A stretch of 46,055 nt of DNA from Pseudomonas sp. B6002 (GTDB lineage Bacteria; Pseudomonadota; Gammaproteobacteria; Pseudomonadales; Pseudomonadaceae), in assembly GCF_013385985.1 (NCBI RefSeq), contig NZ_JACAOY010000018.1, positions 32,548 through 78,602 of the forward strand. The letters are read 5' to 3'. The position numbers were made by a program, and so were the translations under genes. The notes under the pieces were generated by a model, which worked only from the letters and a program-made list of their open reading frames with translations, did not search any database and was not told the origin of the DNA. The first letter of the stretch is position 1, and every line of letters starts with the position of its first letter. Shown one piece after another: positions 1 through 8,487 of the stretch.

Positions 1-92
1 CGTTTTGCTTACTTTTGCGCTCCATCAAAAGTGAGCCGCTGTAAGAGCGGAACCATAAGCCGCCGTTACCCAAGAAATGGATATGTACCCCG
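1..92. repeat. Intergenic repeat typical of Pseudomonas
   Basis: The stretch runs from a TTTTGCTTACTTTTG-like start through GTAAGAGCGGAACC to a GATATGTACCCC end. I recognise this arrangement as a recurrent non-coding element between genes of fluorescens-group pseudomonads. A 65-codon open frame crosses it but has no ribosome binding site and no protein-like composition, so I do not call a gene. The identification rests on memory of the motif, not on a search. Confidence 0.5.
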
Positions 93-99
93 TGAGGCC

Positions 100-129
100 G
101 CCATCGCAGGCAAGCCAGCTCCCACATTT
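100..129. repeat. REP-like element
   Basis: GCCATCGCAGGCAAGCCAGC followed by TCCCACATTT matches the usual fluorescens-group REP unit (GCCATCGCGGGCAAGCC-type with a trailing CTCCCACA). It lies just beyond the 3' end of the leftward YjbR-like gene, the usual position for REPs. Only one unit is seen, with no inverted partner in the visible sequence. Confidence 0.6.
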
Positions 130-167
130 TTGATCGCAGGGCAACAGTTGGAAAGCTGTCAGCCCTC

Positions 168-521
168 TTACTCCAGACGCAACCCCACCTGCGCCCGCTT
201 GGGCAACTTACCCACCACCAACTGGTGAGACCGCTGCAACAGCCCCCGCAACTCCTCAGCCCCCAGCGGATACGGCGTATTCATAATCACCCACTGCGCC
301 CGCGCCAAATAAGGCGCCGGATGAATCCCCGGCCGGTCGACATGCCCAAGAAACAACGCCTTGTCGACCTTGAACGCCAACGACTCCCCCCGCAGATTCT
401 GCAAGGCAAACATCTTGTTGCCCGCAATCGAAAACACCCGCACACCGCCCCATTTATAGTCCTCCCGCGCACCGGGCAGGCTCAGGCAGAACGCCGCGAC
501 CTGGGCTTCAGTCATCTTCAT
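168..521 (-). CDS. MmcQ/YjbR family protein
   Basis: This is a 117-residue protein beginning MKMTEAQVAAFCLSLPGA. The family signature is visible: an N-terminal helix ending in LPGA, then DYKWGGVRVFSIAGNKMFAL, a lysine-rich turn (FKVDKALF), and the PYLARAQWVIMN segment near the C-terminus. Members are small proteins with a CyaY-like fold, often described as DNA-binding; their exact role is unclear. I chose the ATG at 521 because it overlaps the stop of the upstream LysR gene as ATGA, a classic translational coupling. A longer frame reading upstream inside the LysR gene is not credible. It is probably co-transcribed with the LysR regulator. Confidence 0.8.
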   Translation of the reverse strand: MKMTEAQVAAFCLSLPGAREDYKWGGVRVFSIAGNKMFALQNLRGESLAFKVDKALFLGHVDRPGIHPAPYLARAQWVIMNTPYPLGAEELRGLLQRSHQLVVGKLPKRAQVGLRLE

Positions 522-1426
522 AACAAGCGATCTCCACAGCCCTTGAAGGCCTCTTCCAGGTAATCGATCCACGCGCGAATGGCCGGCAGCACGCCACGGC
601 GATGCGGGTACACCGCCTGCAACCAGCCGCCCGGCGACGACCATTCGGGCAGCAGTTGCACCAACGCGCCGCTGGCCAATTCGTCTTCGCAGTACATCAT
701 CGGCAGCACGGTAAACCCCAGGCCCTTGAGGGCGCAGGCCTTGCGCACGATAAAGTCGTCGATGCCCAGGCGCGCCTCCATCGACAAGTCCTCGGCATTG
801 CCTTGGGGGTCGATCAGGCGCAGGTGGACCAGGCGATCGGCCTCCAGTGCACCGAGCACCGGCAGTTGCTTGAGGTCTTCCAACGTGTTGATCTTTCGCC
901 CCTGTAGAAACGCGGGGCTGGCGACCAGCAGGGTCTGAGCCTGGCGCAGGCGCTTGGTCACCAACAGCGGGTCTTCATCGCCCAGCTCACGCACGCGCAG
1001 GGCCACGTCGATGCCTTCGGCAACCAGGTCGACACGGCGGTTGACCAGGGTCATTTCCAGCTGCACCAGCGGGTGGGCGGCGAGAAAACCCGCGACCATC
1101 TCCGGCAACATGTGCTGGGCCATGCCCACCGGGCAGCTGACCCGCAGCCGCCCACGGGGCTCGCTGGACATGCTGGCCACGGCCTCGTCGGCCATCTCCG
1201 CTTCCAGCAACATCGCCTGGCAGTGACGCAAATAACGTTCGCCGACGGCGGTGAGGGTGAGTTGACGGGTGGTACGTTGCAGCAGGCGGGCGCCGAGGCG
1301 GTCTTCCAGCTCGGCAATGCGCCGCGACAGCCGCGACTTGGGAATGCCCAGCAGCCGGCCGGCAGCGGCGAAGCCACCGGCTTCCACGACTTTGGCGAAA
1401 TAGTAGAGGTCGTTGAGGTCTTGCAT
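518..1426 (-). CDS. LysR-family transcriptional regulator
   Basis: This 302-residue protein has an N-terminal winged helix-turn-helix (roughly residues 1-60, with FAAAGRLLGIPKSRLSRRIA as the recognition region). A C-terminal substrate-binding domain follows from about residue 90. The SRLSRRIAELEDRLGARLL pattern and overall length are standard for LTTRs of the group that sit near oxidoreductases. The ATG at 1426 is preferred over an in-frame TTG at 1432 because AGGT lies 6-8 bases before the ATG. The neighbouring dehydrogenase gene (1490-2863) is on the same strand upstream and could be a target, but this is inferred only from adjacency. The effector is unknown. Confidence 0.85.
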   Translation of the reverse strand: MQDLNDLYYFAKVVEAGGFAAAGRLLGIPKSRLSRRIAELEDRLGARLLQRTTRQLTLTAVGERYLRHCQAMLLEAEMADEAVASMSSEPRGRLRVSCPVGMAQHMLPEMVAGFLAAHPLVQLEMTLVNRRVDLVAEGIDVALRVRELGDEDPLLVTKRLRQAQTLLVASPAFLQGRKINTLEDLKQLPVLGALEADRLVHLRLIDPQGNAEDLSMEARLGIDDFIVRKACALKGLGFTVLPMMYCEDELASGALVQLLPEWSSPGGWLQAVYPHRRGVLPAIRAWIDYLEEAFKGCGDRLL

Positions 1427-1435
1427 GGTCAACCT

Positions 1436-1449
1436 ATTGTCCTGTCAAT
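1436..1449. promoter_or_regulatory. Possible LysR-type operator (ATTG-N6-CAAT)
   Basis: ATTGTCCTGTCAAT is an inverted repeat (ATTG/CAAT) that contains the T-N11-A pattern bound by LysR regulators. It lies 10 to 23 bases before the LysR start codon, so autoregulation is a reasonable guess. The match is short and could occur by chance. Confidence 0.35.
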
Positions 1450-1489
1450 GGGACGAACTATCCGCGTGTGGCGTGGGCAAATCCAGCCC

Positions 1490-2863
1490 CTACATGCCGG
1501 CCATCAACACATACTTCACATGCACGTACTCTTCGATCCCGTAATAGCTGCCTTCGCGGCCATACCCGGATTGCTTGATGCCGCCAAACGGAATCGAGGC
1601 GGTGCCCACGGAGCCTGAGTTCAGAATCACCATGCCCGCTTCAAGCCGGCGAGACAGTCGCAACGAACGGCCCAGGGCGCTGGTGTAGGCGTAGGCCACC
1701 AGGCCGAATTCGGTGCTGTTGGCGCGTTCGATCACTTCTTCTTCATCGTTGAAGACATAGAGGGCGAACACCGGGCCGAAGATCTCCTGGGTGGCCAGCG
1801 GCGAGTCATCCCCCAGGCCGGTGAGGATAGTCGGCGCGTAGAACAGGCCACCCTTGGCGTGAGGCTTGCCGCCCATGAGTACGGTTGCGCCGGCAGCCCT
1901 GGCGTCTTCCACCAGGCGCACCACCTTGTCAAAACCCAGCTGATTGACCAGAGGCCCGACCACAAAACCTTCGCGCAGGCCCTGATCCACTTCAATTGCG
2001 GCAACCGCCTGCTTCAGGCGCTCGGTGAACGCCTCAAGGATGCTCTGCTGCACAAAGATGCGGTTGGGTGAGATGCACACCTGGCCAGAGTTACGCAGCT
2101 TGGCGCTCACCAAGCCTTGTACGGCGGCGTCCAGGTTGGCGTCCTCGAACACGATAAACGGCGCGTTACCGCCCAGTTCCAGGGTCATCTTCTTCACGTT
2201 GGCGGCGCATTGCGCGGCGAGCAATTTGCCCACGGCGGTGGAGCCGGTGAAGGTGATCTTGCGGATACGCGGGTCGCCGGTGAGGATCGGGCCGATTTCC
2301 TTGGGGTCGCCCACTACCACTTCCAATACGCCTTCGCCGATGCCGGCGTTGCGCGCGTATTCCAGCAGCTTGAGGGCGGTCAGCGGCGTGTCTTCAGCCG
2401 GCTTGATCACCATGGTGCAACCGGCGGCCAAGGCGGTGGCGACCTTGCGGGTGATCATCATGAACGGGAAGTTCCATGGGGTGATGGCCGCCACCGGGCC
2501 GACCGCTTCCTTGGTGACCATCACCTGGGCGTTACGGTCGTGGGTGGGAATCGTGTCGCCGTAGACGCGCTTGGCTTCTTCGGCGTACCACTCGATGAAA
2601 CCCAGGCCGTAGTCGATCTCGCCACGGGCTTCGGTCAGGCATTTGCCGTTTTCGCGGCACAGCAGTTCGGCGAAGGCTTCCTTGTCGGCCTTCACGCTGT
2701 CGTGCCAGCGGCGCAGGATGTCGCTGCGCTCCTTGGCGAGTTTGCCGGACCAGTCGGGGAAGGCGGCGCAGGTGCGGTCGACGGCGGCCTTGACCTCGGT
2801 CGCAGAGTGTTTGGCTACGCGGCCGATTTCTTCACCGTTTGCAGGGTTGTAGACGATAAGCAT
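1490..2863 (-). CDS. NAD(P)-dependent succinate-semialdehyde-type dehydrogenase
   Basis: This is a 457-residue aldehyde dehydrogenase. Landmarks are the TPWNFPF cofactor loop (residues 128-134), the Rossmann segment FTGSTAVGK (205-213), the general base Glu229 in LELGGNAP and the catalytic Cys263 in GQVCISPNR. The C-terminal PFGGIKQSGYGREGS closes the fold. The PNR and GGIKQSG patterns match the GabD/Sad group, which oxidises succinate semialdehyde to succinate in GABA and related breakdown. The protein is slightly shorter at the N-terminus than typical GabD (about 480 residues). The ATG has GGAG nine bases upstream. No transaminase gene is adjacent, so the true aldehyde substrate is uncertain. 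Confidence 0.85.
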   Translation of the reverse strand: MLIVYNPANGEEIGRVAKHSATEVKAAVDRTCAAFPDWSGKLAKERSDILRRWHDSVKADKEAFAELLCRENGKCLTEARGEIDYGLGFIEWYAEEAKRVYGDTIPTHDRNAQVMVTKEAVGPVAAITPWNFPFMMITRKVATALAAGCTMVIKPAEDTPLTALKLLEYARNAGIGEGVLEVVVGDPKEIGPILTGDPRIRKITFTGSTAVGKLLAAQCAANVKKMTLELGGNAPFIVFEDANLDAAVQGLVSAKLRNSGQVCISPNRIFVQQSILEAFTERLKQAVAAIEVDQGLREGFVVGPLVNQLGFDKVVRLVEDARAAGATVLMGGKPHAKGGLFYAPTILTGLGDDSPLATQEIFGPVFALYVFNDEEEVIERANSTEFGLVAYAYTSALGRSLRLSRRLEAGMVILNSGSVGTASIPFGGIKQSGYGREGSYYGIEEYVHVKYVLMAGM

Positions 2864-2967
2864 GGGGAATCTCCGAGGGCTGAATGTGTTGTTTCAGGCT
2901 ACGGAAAAGCGCTGTTTGGGCGAATATCCATTCCAATGTGCTGATTGCCTATTCCTATGAGTGCGTA

Positions 2968-2987
2968 GCGCCAGCCACCTCTGGCGC
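2968..2987. promoter_or_regulatory. Inverted repeat upstream of the AraC gene
   Basis: GCGCCAG-N6-CTGGCGC forms a perfect 7-bp inverted repeat between the divergent dehydrogenase and AraC genes, 34 bases before the AraC start. It could be an operator or a leader hairpin. There is no T-run, so it is not an intrinsic terminator. Confidence 0.35.
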
Positions 2988-3020
2988 AGTACTGTGTGGC
3001 TTTGCAGAGGAGCCGATGCC

Positions 3021-3947
3021 GTGGGCCGTACACAGAGAATTGTCGAGCTGATGAGCGCCCTGGCGCCTGTTGAAGGCTATAACCTGACCGTATTGGATGA
3101 CGTGCGTTTCCTGCGTTCCAACCGGCCACTGCACCGCGTGCCCGTGCTGTACGACCCGGGCATCGTGATCGTGTGCCAGGGCCGCAAGAGCGGCTACCTG
3201 GGCGAAGAGATCTATCGCTACGACGCCCAGCATTACCTGGTGGTGTCGGTGCCGGTACCGTTCACCATGGAAACCGAGGCCAGCGAAGCGGAACCGATGC
3301 TGGCGGTGTACCTGCGGCTGGACTTCAGCCTGGCGGCCGAGTTGATGGTGGCGCTGGATGACTTCCCCGATCTCCCGCAGGCCAAGCCCCGGGGCATGTA
3401 TTCCTCGCCCATGGATGAGCGGCTCAGCGAGTCATTGCTGCGCTTTCTGGAGGCGATGAGCGTGCCGATGGAGGCGCAGATATTGGGGCCGACCTTAATG
3501 CGCGAAATCTACTACCGGATTTTTACCGGGGAGCAGGGCGGCTCAATGCGAGCCGCGCTCAATCGCCAGGGGCAGTTCGGCAAGGTGGCGCGGGCGATTC
3601 GCAAGATCCACGCGTGCTATCACCAACCCTTGGACGTGGAGGCGCTGGCGGGCGAGGCGATGATGAGTGTGCCGAGCTTTCACGCGCATTTTCGCACAGT
3701 CACCGACACGTCGCCGATGCAGTACCTCAAGTCCACGCGCCTGCACCAGGCGCGTCTGTTGATGCTGCGCAACGACATCACCGCCGCCACTGCCTGTGCC
3801 AAGGTCGGTTATGAAAGCGCCTCGCAGTTCAGTCGCGAGTTCAAGCGCTTCTTCGGGCGCACGCCCCAGGACGAGATCCAGTGGATGAAGCGCACCTACG
3901 CATTGCCGGCGCCTACGACGTCGTCGATTTACGTGTCATCCCACTGA
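3021..3947 (+). CDS. AraC-family transcriptional regulator (AraC_N type)
   Basis: This is a 308-residue regulator. The N-terminal domain (about residues 10-170; YNLTVLDDVRFLRSNRP, PGIVIVCQGRKSGYLG) is the AraC_N cupin type. The C-terminal half has two helix-turn-helix motifs ending in CAKVGYESASQFSREFKRFF and GRTP, the canonical AraC/XylS signature. I chose the GTG at 3021 because AGAGGAG sits 8 bases upstream; the ATG at 3051 lacks such a site. AraC_N regulators commonly control neighbouring oxidoreductase or transporter genes. Here the divergent dehydrogenase and the convergent MFS exporter are candidates. The last 35 bases overlap the 3' end of the MFS gene on the other strand. Confidence 0.85.
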   Translation: MGRTQRIVELMSALAPVEGYNLTVLDDVRFLRSNRPLHRVPVLYDPGIVIVCQGRKSGYLGEEIYRYDAQHYLVVSVPVPFTMETEASEAEPMLAVYLRLDFSLAAELMVALDDFPDLPQAKPRGMYSSPMDERLSESLLRFLEAMSVPMEAQILGPTLMREIYYRIFTGEQGGSMRAALNRQGQFGKVARAIRKIHACYHQPLDVEALAGEAMMSVPSFHAHFRTVTDTSPMQYLKSTRLHQARLLMLRNDITAATACAKVGYESASQFSREFKRFFGRTPQDEIQWMKRTYALPAPTTSSIYVSSH

Positions 3948-5103
3948 GCAGGGTGATCAGTAGGGCCAGCCCGGCAAACCCGGCGCCGGTGAGCGCCTGG
4001 CCCTGCCAGCCGTAATGCTGTGAAGCAAACGCGCCGGCCGCAGAGCCCAGGGCGCCGCCGATGAAGTAGACCACCATGAACACAGTGTTCAGGCGGCTGG
4101 TGGCCGAAGGTTCCAGCGCCAGCACACGGGTCTGGTTGGCCAGTTGGTTGATCCGGTTACCGAGGTCGAGGAAGGTCGCCGCGATGAGGATCGGCCACCA
4201 CCAGCCGCTCGGGCCGAAGGCGTAGATCAGGACAAAGGCCACCAGCACGGTGCCGATGCCGACCCATTCCAGCAGTTGGCTGTGGCGGCGGGTCTGTTGG
4301 CCGATGGTGGTGGCAAGGAGGATGCCGACGATCGCCGACAGCCCCAACAAGCCCGCCTGCGCACTGGAGAAACCATAGGGCGGCAAGGCCAGCAACGCCG
4401 CCATCGAGCCCCAGAACACGTTCAATGCGCCAAACACCAGGCCGGCCTTGAGGGCGGACAGGCGCAGGGTAGGGTGCTGCCGGGCCAGGCCCCACAGCGA
4501 TTTGAGCAAGGCGCCGTAGGCCAGCTTGCTGGTAGAGATGGACACCGGCATGCGCGTCAGGATCGCGATAAACAGCAGCACATCCAAGGCTGCCGCCAGG
4601 GCGAACATGCCGCGCCAGCCCAGCCAGCCACTGACCACGCCGCTGACGGTCCGGGCCAGCAGGCCACCGGCAGACAGGCCGCTGACCATCAAGCCGAGGA
4701 CCGCGCCTTTTTGCGCTGGCTCGCTGAGGTCGGACGCGGCAGGGATGATCACTTGGGCGCTGATCCCCGACAGGCCCAGCAGCCCGCTCGCCACCAGCAG
4801 CCAGGTAAACGAGGGCGCCGAGGCCGAGGCCAGCAGGCTGATGAAGTTCAGGCACAGCACGGCCAGGATCAGCGTGCGCCGGCTGATGCGGTCGCCCAGC
4901 GGCACAAACAGCAAAAGGCCGCAGGCGTAGCCGAGCTGGGTGAGCATTGCGATCTGGCCGACATGGGCGGTGGTCACGTCGAAGCTGGTGGCGATCAGCG
5001 GCAGCATCGCCTGGTTGTAGTAGATGGTCGCGACCGAAAACCCGCAGCAGATGGCGAGCAGCAGGGTCAGGCCCTTGGTCAGGACGGGGGAGTTCGCGTG
5101 CAT
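3913..5103 (-). CDS. MFS exporter (drug/arabinose efflux type)
   Basis: This is a 396-residue inner-membrane protein with about twelve hydrophobic segments. It starts [20 protein letters not shown], followed by [11 protein letters not shown] and the cytoplasmic loop [10 protein letters not shown], which is the MFS motif A. The family exports small molecules by proton antiport; the substrate cannot be read from sequence. The ATG at 5103 is chosen because homologous permeases begin just before the first helix; the longer upstream frame is proline/arginine-rich and non-conserved in character. No strong ribosome binding site precedes it. It is divergent from azoR across a 232-bp region that holds two inverted repeats, so both may share a regulator. 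Confidence 0.8.
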   Translation of the reverse strand: MHANSPVLTKGLTLLLAICCGFSVATIYYNQAMLPLIATSFDVTTAHVGQIAMLTQLGYACGLLLFVPLGDRISRRTLILAVLCLNFISLLASASAPSFTWLLVASGLLGLSGISAQVIIPAASDLSEPAQKGAVLGLMVSGLSAGGLLARTVSGVVSGWLGWRGMFALAAALDVLLFIAILTRMPVSISTSKLAYGALLKSLWGLARQHPTLRLSALKAGLVFGALNVFWGSMAALLALPPYGFSSAQAGLLGLSAIVGILLATTIGQQTRRHSQLLEWVGIGTVLVAFVLIYAFGPSGWWWPILIAATFLDLGNRINQLANQTRVLALEPSATSRLNTVFMVVYFIGGALGSAAGAFASQHYGWQGQALTGAGFAGLALLITLLSGMTRKSTTS

Positions 5104-5219
5104 GGCAGGCCCGGTGGCTGGCGGATTTGCGGCGAGAATGCCGCGTGGCGCGGGTGAAATCCAGCACCACAGAGGATTGGGCAATAAACCTGGGGGATTG
5201 GATCAGGGCGGAAATGGGA

Positions 5220-5239
5220 TTGTCCTGCTGGCAGGACAA
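5220..5239. promoter_or_regulatory. Perfect inverted repeat (operator candidate) between MFS gene and azoR
   Basis: TTGTCCTGC-TG-GCAGGACAA has 9-bp arms with a 2-bp centre. It lies roughly midway between the divergent MFS and azoR starts. The symmetry and position suggest a dimeric repressor or activator site; the protein that would bind it is not evident. Confidence 0.45.
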
Positions 5240-5299
5240 ACAGTCGCATTTGAGCTGTCTAATCGTTTATTGGGTTCATGTGTAGGATCAACCTCAATT

Positions 5300-5317
5300 G
5301 ATCGCCCAGTGGCGATC
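5300..5317. promoter_or_regulatory. Second inverted repeat just before the azoR ribosome binding site
   Basis: GATCGCC-CAGT-GGCGATC is a 7-bp inverted repeat ending 18 bases before the azoR ATG. In RNA it would form a hairpin immediately upstream of the GGAG site. It may be a second operator or a leader structure. Confidence 0.35.
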
Positions 5318-5335
5318 CTCACTTGGAGATCACCC

Positions 5336-5947
5336 ATGAAACTGTTGCACATCGATTCCAGCATCCTCGGCGACAACTCGGCTTCCCGCCAGCTCAGCGC
5401 AGGCGTGGTCAAGGCCTGGCAAGCCGCAGAGCCAGGTGTGAGCGTGACTTACCGTGACCTGGCAAACGAAGGTATCAGCCACTTTTCCGGCCTGACCCTG
5501 GGCGCCCTGGGCACTGCTGCCGAACTGCGCGATGCCGTGCAAAAGCACGAGGCTGAACTGAGCGCTTCGTCCCTGGCCGAATTCATCGCCGCTGACGCCG
5601 TGGTGATCGGCGCACCGATGTACAACTTCTCGGTGCCTTCGCAACTCAAGGCCTGGATCGACCGCATCGCGGTGGCCGGCCAGACCTTCCGCTACACCGA
5701 AGCTGGCCCTGAAGGCTTGTGCGGTGGCAAGAAGCTGATCATCGTGTCCACCGCCGGTGGCCTGCACGCTGGCCAGCCGAGCAACGTCGGCCATGAAGAG
5801 TACTTGAAGCTGGTGTTTGGTTTCCTGGGCATCACCGACATCGAATTCGTCCGCGCCCAAGGCCTGGCCTACGGTGATGAAGTGCGCAGCAAAGCCCTGA
5901 GCGACGCCAACGTACTCATCAGCGAACAATTGTTCGCCGCCGCGTAA
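5336..5947 (+). CDS. azoR: FMN-dependent NADH-azoreductase
   Basis: This 203-residue flavodoxin-fold enzyme begins [20 protein letters not shown], the FMN phosphate-binding start typical of AzoR. The [19 protein letters not shown] motif (about residues 98-116) and STAGGLHAG loop are also diagnostic. AzoR reduces azo bonds and quinones with NADH and is thought to protect against thiol-specific and quinone stress. The ATG is supported by GGAG eight bases before it. The frame stays open upstream without relation to the family and is rejected. Most pseudomonads carry several azoR paralogues, so the exact paralogue number cannot be assigned. Confidence 0.9.
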   Translation: MKLLHIDSSILGDNSASRQLSAGVVKAWQAAEPGVSVTYRDLANEGISHFSGLTLGALGTAAELRDAVQKHEAELSASSLAEFIAADAVVIGAPMYNFSVPSQLKAWIDRIAVAGQTFRYTEAGPEGLCGGKKLIIVSTAGGLHAGQPSNVGHEEYLKLVFGFLGITDIEFVRAQGLAYGDEVRSKALSDANVLISEQLFAAA

Positions 5948-5998
5948 GGCTTGTGTAAATTTCGCCTTTCCTCGGTTTCAATCTGAAGCCGGGCGCCT

Positions 5999-6047
5999 AA
6001 ACTCTGTATTCTGGTCACCTGAACACGACCGGAGTACGGAGTTTTTT
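5999..6047 (+). terminator. Intrinsic terminator after azoR
   Basis: An arm at 6001-6016 pairs with 6027-6042 (16 bp, including three G-U pairs in RNA) around a 10-base loop, followed by a run of T. The pairing is complete in the rightward transcript, which fits termination of azoR 50 bases after its stop. Confidence 0.75.
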
Positions 6048-6176
6048 CGTTTACCCGCTGTCTCTACTTTGGCCCAGGTTATGCAGTCATGGGTTTACCA
6101 CCCGGTACGAGCACCTTGAACCATGGACTTTTCAAACAGACATGCCGGTTTTAATGCAGCAAAGGTGGACATCCTC

Positions 6177-7214
6177 ATGATGCGTCTTTGTGCTGTTTTG
6201 GTACTTTCCCTGCTCGGTGGCCTGATTTCAGTGCACGCCGCCCCAGCGCCGCACCCGCATTGGAGTGTGGGCTTCCACCGCATGACGTTCCTTGATCCGC
6301 TGGACTTGCAGCCGATGAAGGCCATCGCGTTCTATCCGTCCACCGACGATCAACACTCCACCCAACTGGGTCCTTATCACGTCGCGGCTACCGAAGACTC
6401 CAAGGTCGCCATCGGGCGCTTCCCGATGCTGATGCTGTCCCATGGCAATACCGGTACACCGCTGGCCCTGCATGACCTGGCCACGTCCCTGGCGCGAAAA
6501 GGGTTTGTGGTGGTGGCGGTACTGCATCCCGGCGACAACTACAAGGACCACAGCCGCCTGGGTACGGTAAGCAACCTGTACGGGCGGCCGATCCAGATTT
6601 CCGAAGCCATCACCGCCACCTTGGGCGACCCGATGCTGTCGCCGTTCGTCAATGTGGATCAGGTGGGGGTGATCGGCTATTCGGCCGGTGGCGAAACCGC
6701 GCTGATCCTGGCGGGGGCCAAGCCCGATTTCGATCGCCTGCGCCGCTATTGCCAGGAACGCCCGGAAGACCGCGATGCCTGCACCACCAAAGGCGAATTG
6801 GTGGTCGACCGCGACGACCTGCAACCCCAAGCCGACCCGCGCATTCACGCACTGATGCTGATGGCCCCGCTGAGCCTGATGTTCGGCCGCCACACCCTGG
6901 CCGATGTGCACGTTCCGGTGCTGCTCTACAGCGGCGACGGCGACAAGCTGGTGGCCGTGGACAAAAACGCCGCTGCCCTGGCGCGCAAACTGCCGGAACC
7001 TCCAGATTTCAAACTACTGGCCGGGGCAGGGCATTTCGTGTTCATGGCGCCGTGTGACAGCGACCAACTGGCCGCCATGCCGGCGATCTGCACCGATGCC
7101 GACGGGGTGGACCGCGAGGGCATTCACCGCGACCTGGTGTCAGAGGCCGGGCGCTTCTTCATTCACACCCTGGGTCAATCGACCCGCGCCGGGTTGCAGA
7201 CCGCAGATCAGTAA
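6177..7214 (+). CDS. Exported alpha/beta hydrolase (dienelactone-hydrolase-like)
   Basis: This is a 345-residue protein with a signal peptide (MMRLCAVLVLSLLGGLISVHA, cleavage near residue 21). The catalytic set can be seen: the nucleophile elbow GYSAGG with Ser169, an acid in GDGDK (Asp254 or Asp256) and His286 in GAGHF. HPGDNYKDHS and the LSHGNTG oxyanion region resemble the predicted dienelactone hydrolase/PAF-acetylhydrolase-like group. The substrate is unknown and the protein is probably periplasmic or secreted. The ATG at 6177 follows AAGGTGG with 9-base spacing; an upstream ATG at 6123 would bury the signal peptide. It overlaps the convergent MFS gene by 7 bases. Confidence 0.8.
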   Translation: MMRLCAVLVLSLLGGLISVHAAPAPHPHWSVGFHRMTFLDPLDLQPMKAIAFYPSTDDQHSTQLGPYHVAATEDSKVAIGRFPMLMLSHGNTGTPLALHDLATSLARKGFVVVAVLHPGDNYKDHSRLGTVSNLYGRPIQISEAITATLGDPMLSPFVNVDQVGVIGYSAGGETALILAGAKPDFDRLRRYCQERPEDRDACTTKGELVVDRDDLQPQADPRIHALMLMAPLSLMFGRHTLADVHVPVLLYSGDGDKLVAVDKNAAALARKLPEPPDFKLLAGAGHFVFMAPCDSDQLAAMPAICTDADGVDREGIHRDLVSEAGRFFIHTLGQSTRAGLQTADQ

Positions 7215-8416
7215 GCGCGGCGCTTGAGCAGCACGGTCACGGCCAATGCCGTGACCGACAGCAGCGCAGCGCAGAAGAAGATCCAGCCGTAACCCAGGTT
7301 CAACGCCACAAACCCCATCAACGGCCCGGCAATCGCGAGGGCCAGGTCAAAGAACACTGCATACGCGCTCAATCCCGCGCCCCGGCTGCTGTTTGGCACT
7401 TGCTTGATGGCTTCCACGCCCAGCGCCGGGTACACCAGCGACAAACCAAAGCCTGTCAGCCCGGCGCCGATCAGCGCGACGCCGGTGGACGGCGCCAGCC
7501 ACAGCAAGGTCAAGCCCAGGGTTTCGATGGTCATGCAGGCAATCGCCGCCCTGAACCCGCCAAAGCGGCTGATGGCCGAGATAAACACCAGACGCGACAG
7601 GATAAAACACACGCCAAACACCGTGAGGCAGTACGCCGCACCGGCCCAGCCACGGTTGAGGTAGTACAGCGTGATAAACGTGGTGAGGGTGCCGTAGCCG
7701 ATGGAGGCCAGGCACAGGCTGGCCCCGAAGGGCGCAATACGCCCGAACACGGCCCAGAACGGCAACCGCTCCCCACGCACCACCGGCACTGACGGTTTGG
7801 TGCGGATCAGCAAAAGGCCCAATGCGGCCAACACCGACAGCGCGATGCCAAGGCTGGTGTAGCCGTACTCGGCCACCATCACCACGCCTAGCGGCGCACC
7901 AATGGCGATGGCGCCGTAGGAGGCGATGCCATTCCAGGAAATCGAGCGCGCGGTGTGTTCGGCGCCGACCGCGCCCATGCACCAACTGATGGTGCCCACG
8001 CCGATCAGCCCTTGGGCCACGCCGAGCAACAGTCGCGCGACGATCAGAATGCCCAGGCTCAATGACGGCGTGCTTTGCACCAGTGTTGCGAGGAACGTCA
8101 GCACGCCGCTGGCCAGAATGCCGGCCAGGCCCAGCACGATGGCGCGCTTGGTGCCAACGTTGTCGGACATGCGCCCGGCCATCGGGCGGCTGAGCAGGGT
8201 GGCCAGGTATTGCGAGCCGATGGTGATCCCGGCGACTACGGCGCTGAAACCCAGTTGCTCATGGACATAGCCCGGGATCACCGCAATCGGCAGGCCGATG
8301 CAGATAAAGGCGATGAAGGTGTAGAAGACGATGGAGACGATCTGCAGGGTGATCGACAGGGAGCTGGGGGCGGCGGCAGGCATGGGGACTCGTTCGCGGG
8401 CGGGCGGTGAGGGCAT
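7208..8416 (-). CDS. MFS transporter (YhhS-like)
   Basis: This is a 402-residue permease with about twelve membrane helices. The first begins near SITLQIVSIVFYTFIAFICI, and motif A appears as GRMSDNVGTKRAIVL after helix 2. The FYTFIAFICIGLPIAVIPGY opening resembles the YhhS/arabinose-efflux-like branch. The substrate is unknown. The start at 8416 is not well supported by a ribosome binding site; an ATG at 8383 (11 codons later) is an equal alternative. Its 3' end overlaps the hydrolase gene on the opposite strand by 7 bases. Confidence 0.8.
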   Translation of the reverse strand: MPSPPARERVPMPAAAPSSLSITLQIVSIVFYTFIAFICIGLPIAVIPGYVHEQLGFSAVVAGITIGSQYLATLLSRPMAGRMSDNVGTKRAIVLGLAGILASGVLTFLATLVQSTPSLSLGILIVARLLLGVAQGLIGVGTISWCMGAVGAEHTARSISWNGIASYGAIAIGAPLGVVMVAEYGYTSLGIALSVLAALGLLLIRTKPSVPVVRGERLPFWAVFGRIAPFGASLCLASIGYGTLTTFITLYYLNRGWAGAAYCLTVFGVCFILSRLVFISAISRFGGFRAAIACMTIETLGLTLLWLAPSTGVALIGAGLTGFGLSLVYPALGVEAIKQVPNSSRGAGLSAYAVFFDLALAIAGPLMGFVALNLGYGWIFFCAALLSVTALAVTVLLKRRAY

Positions 8417-8487
8417 GATGGCAAGGGCATGACGGAAAAGGAAGCAGGCTAACTACTTTGTTGAGCGTACGGGCCGACCGATCCCCT

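Noticed and set aside
31-228. A 65-codon frame at the left edge
   Set aside because: It crosses the intergenic repeat and REP-like element with no ribosome binding site.
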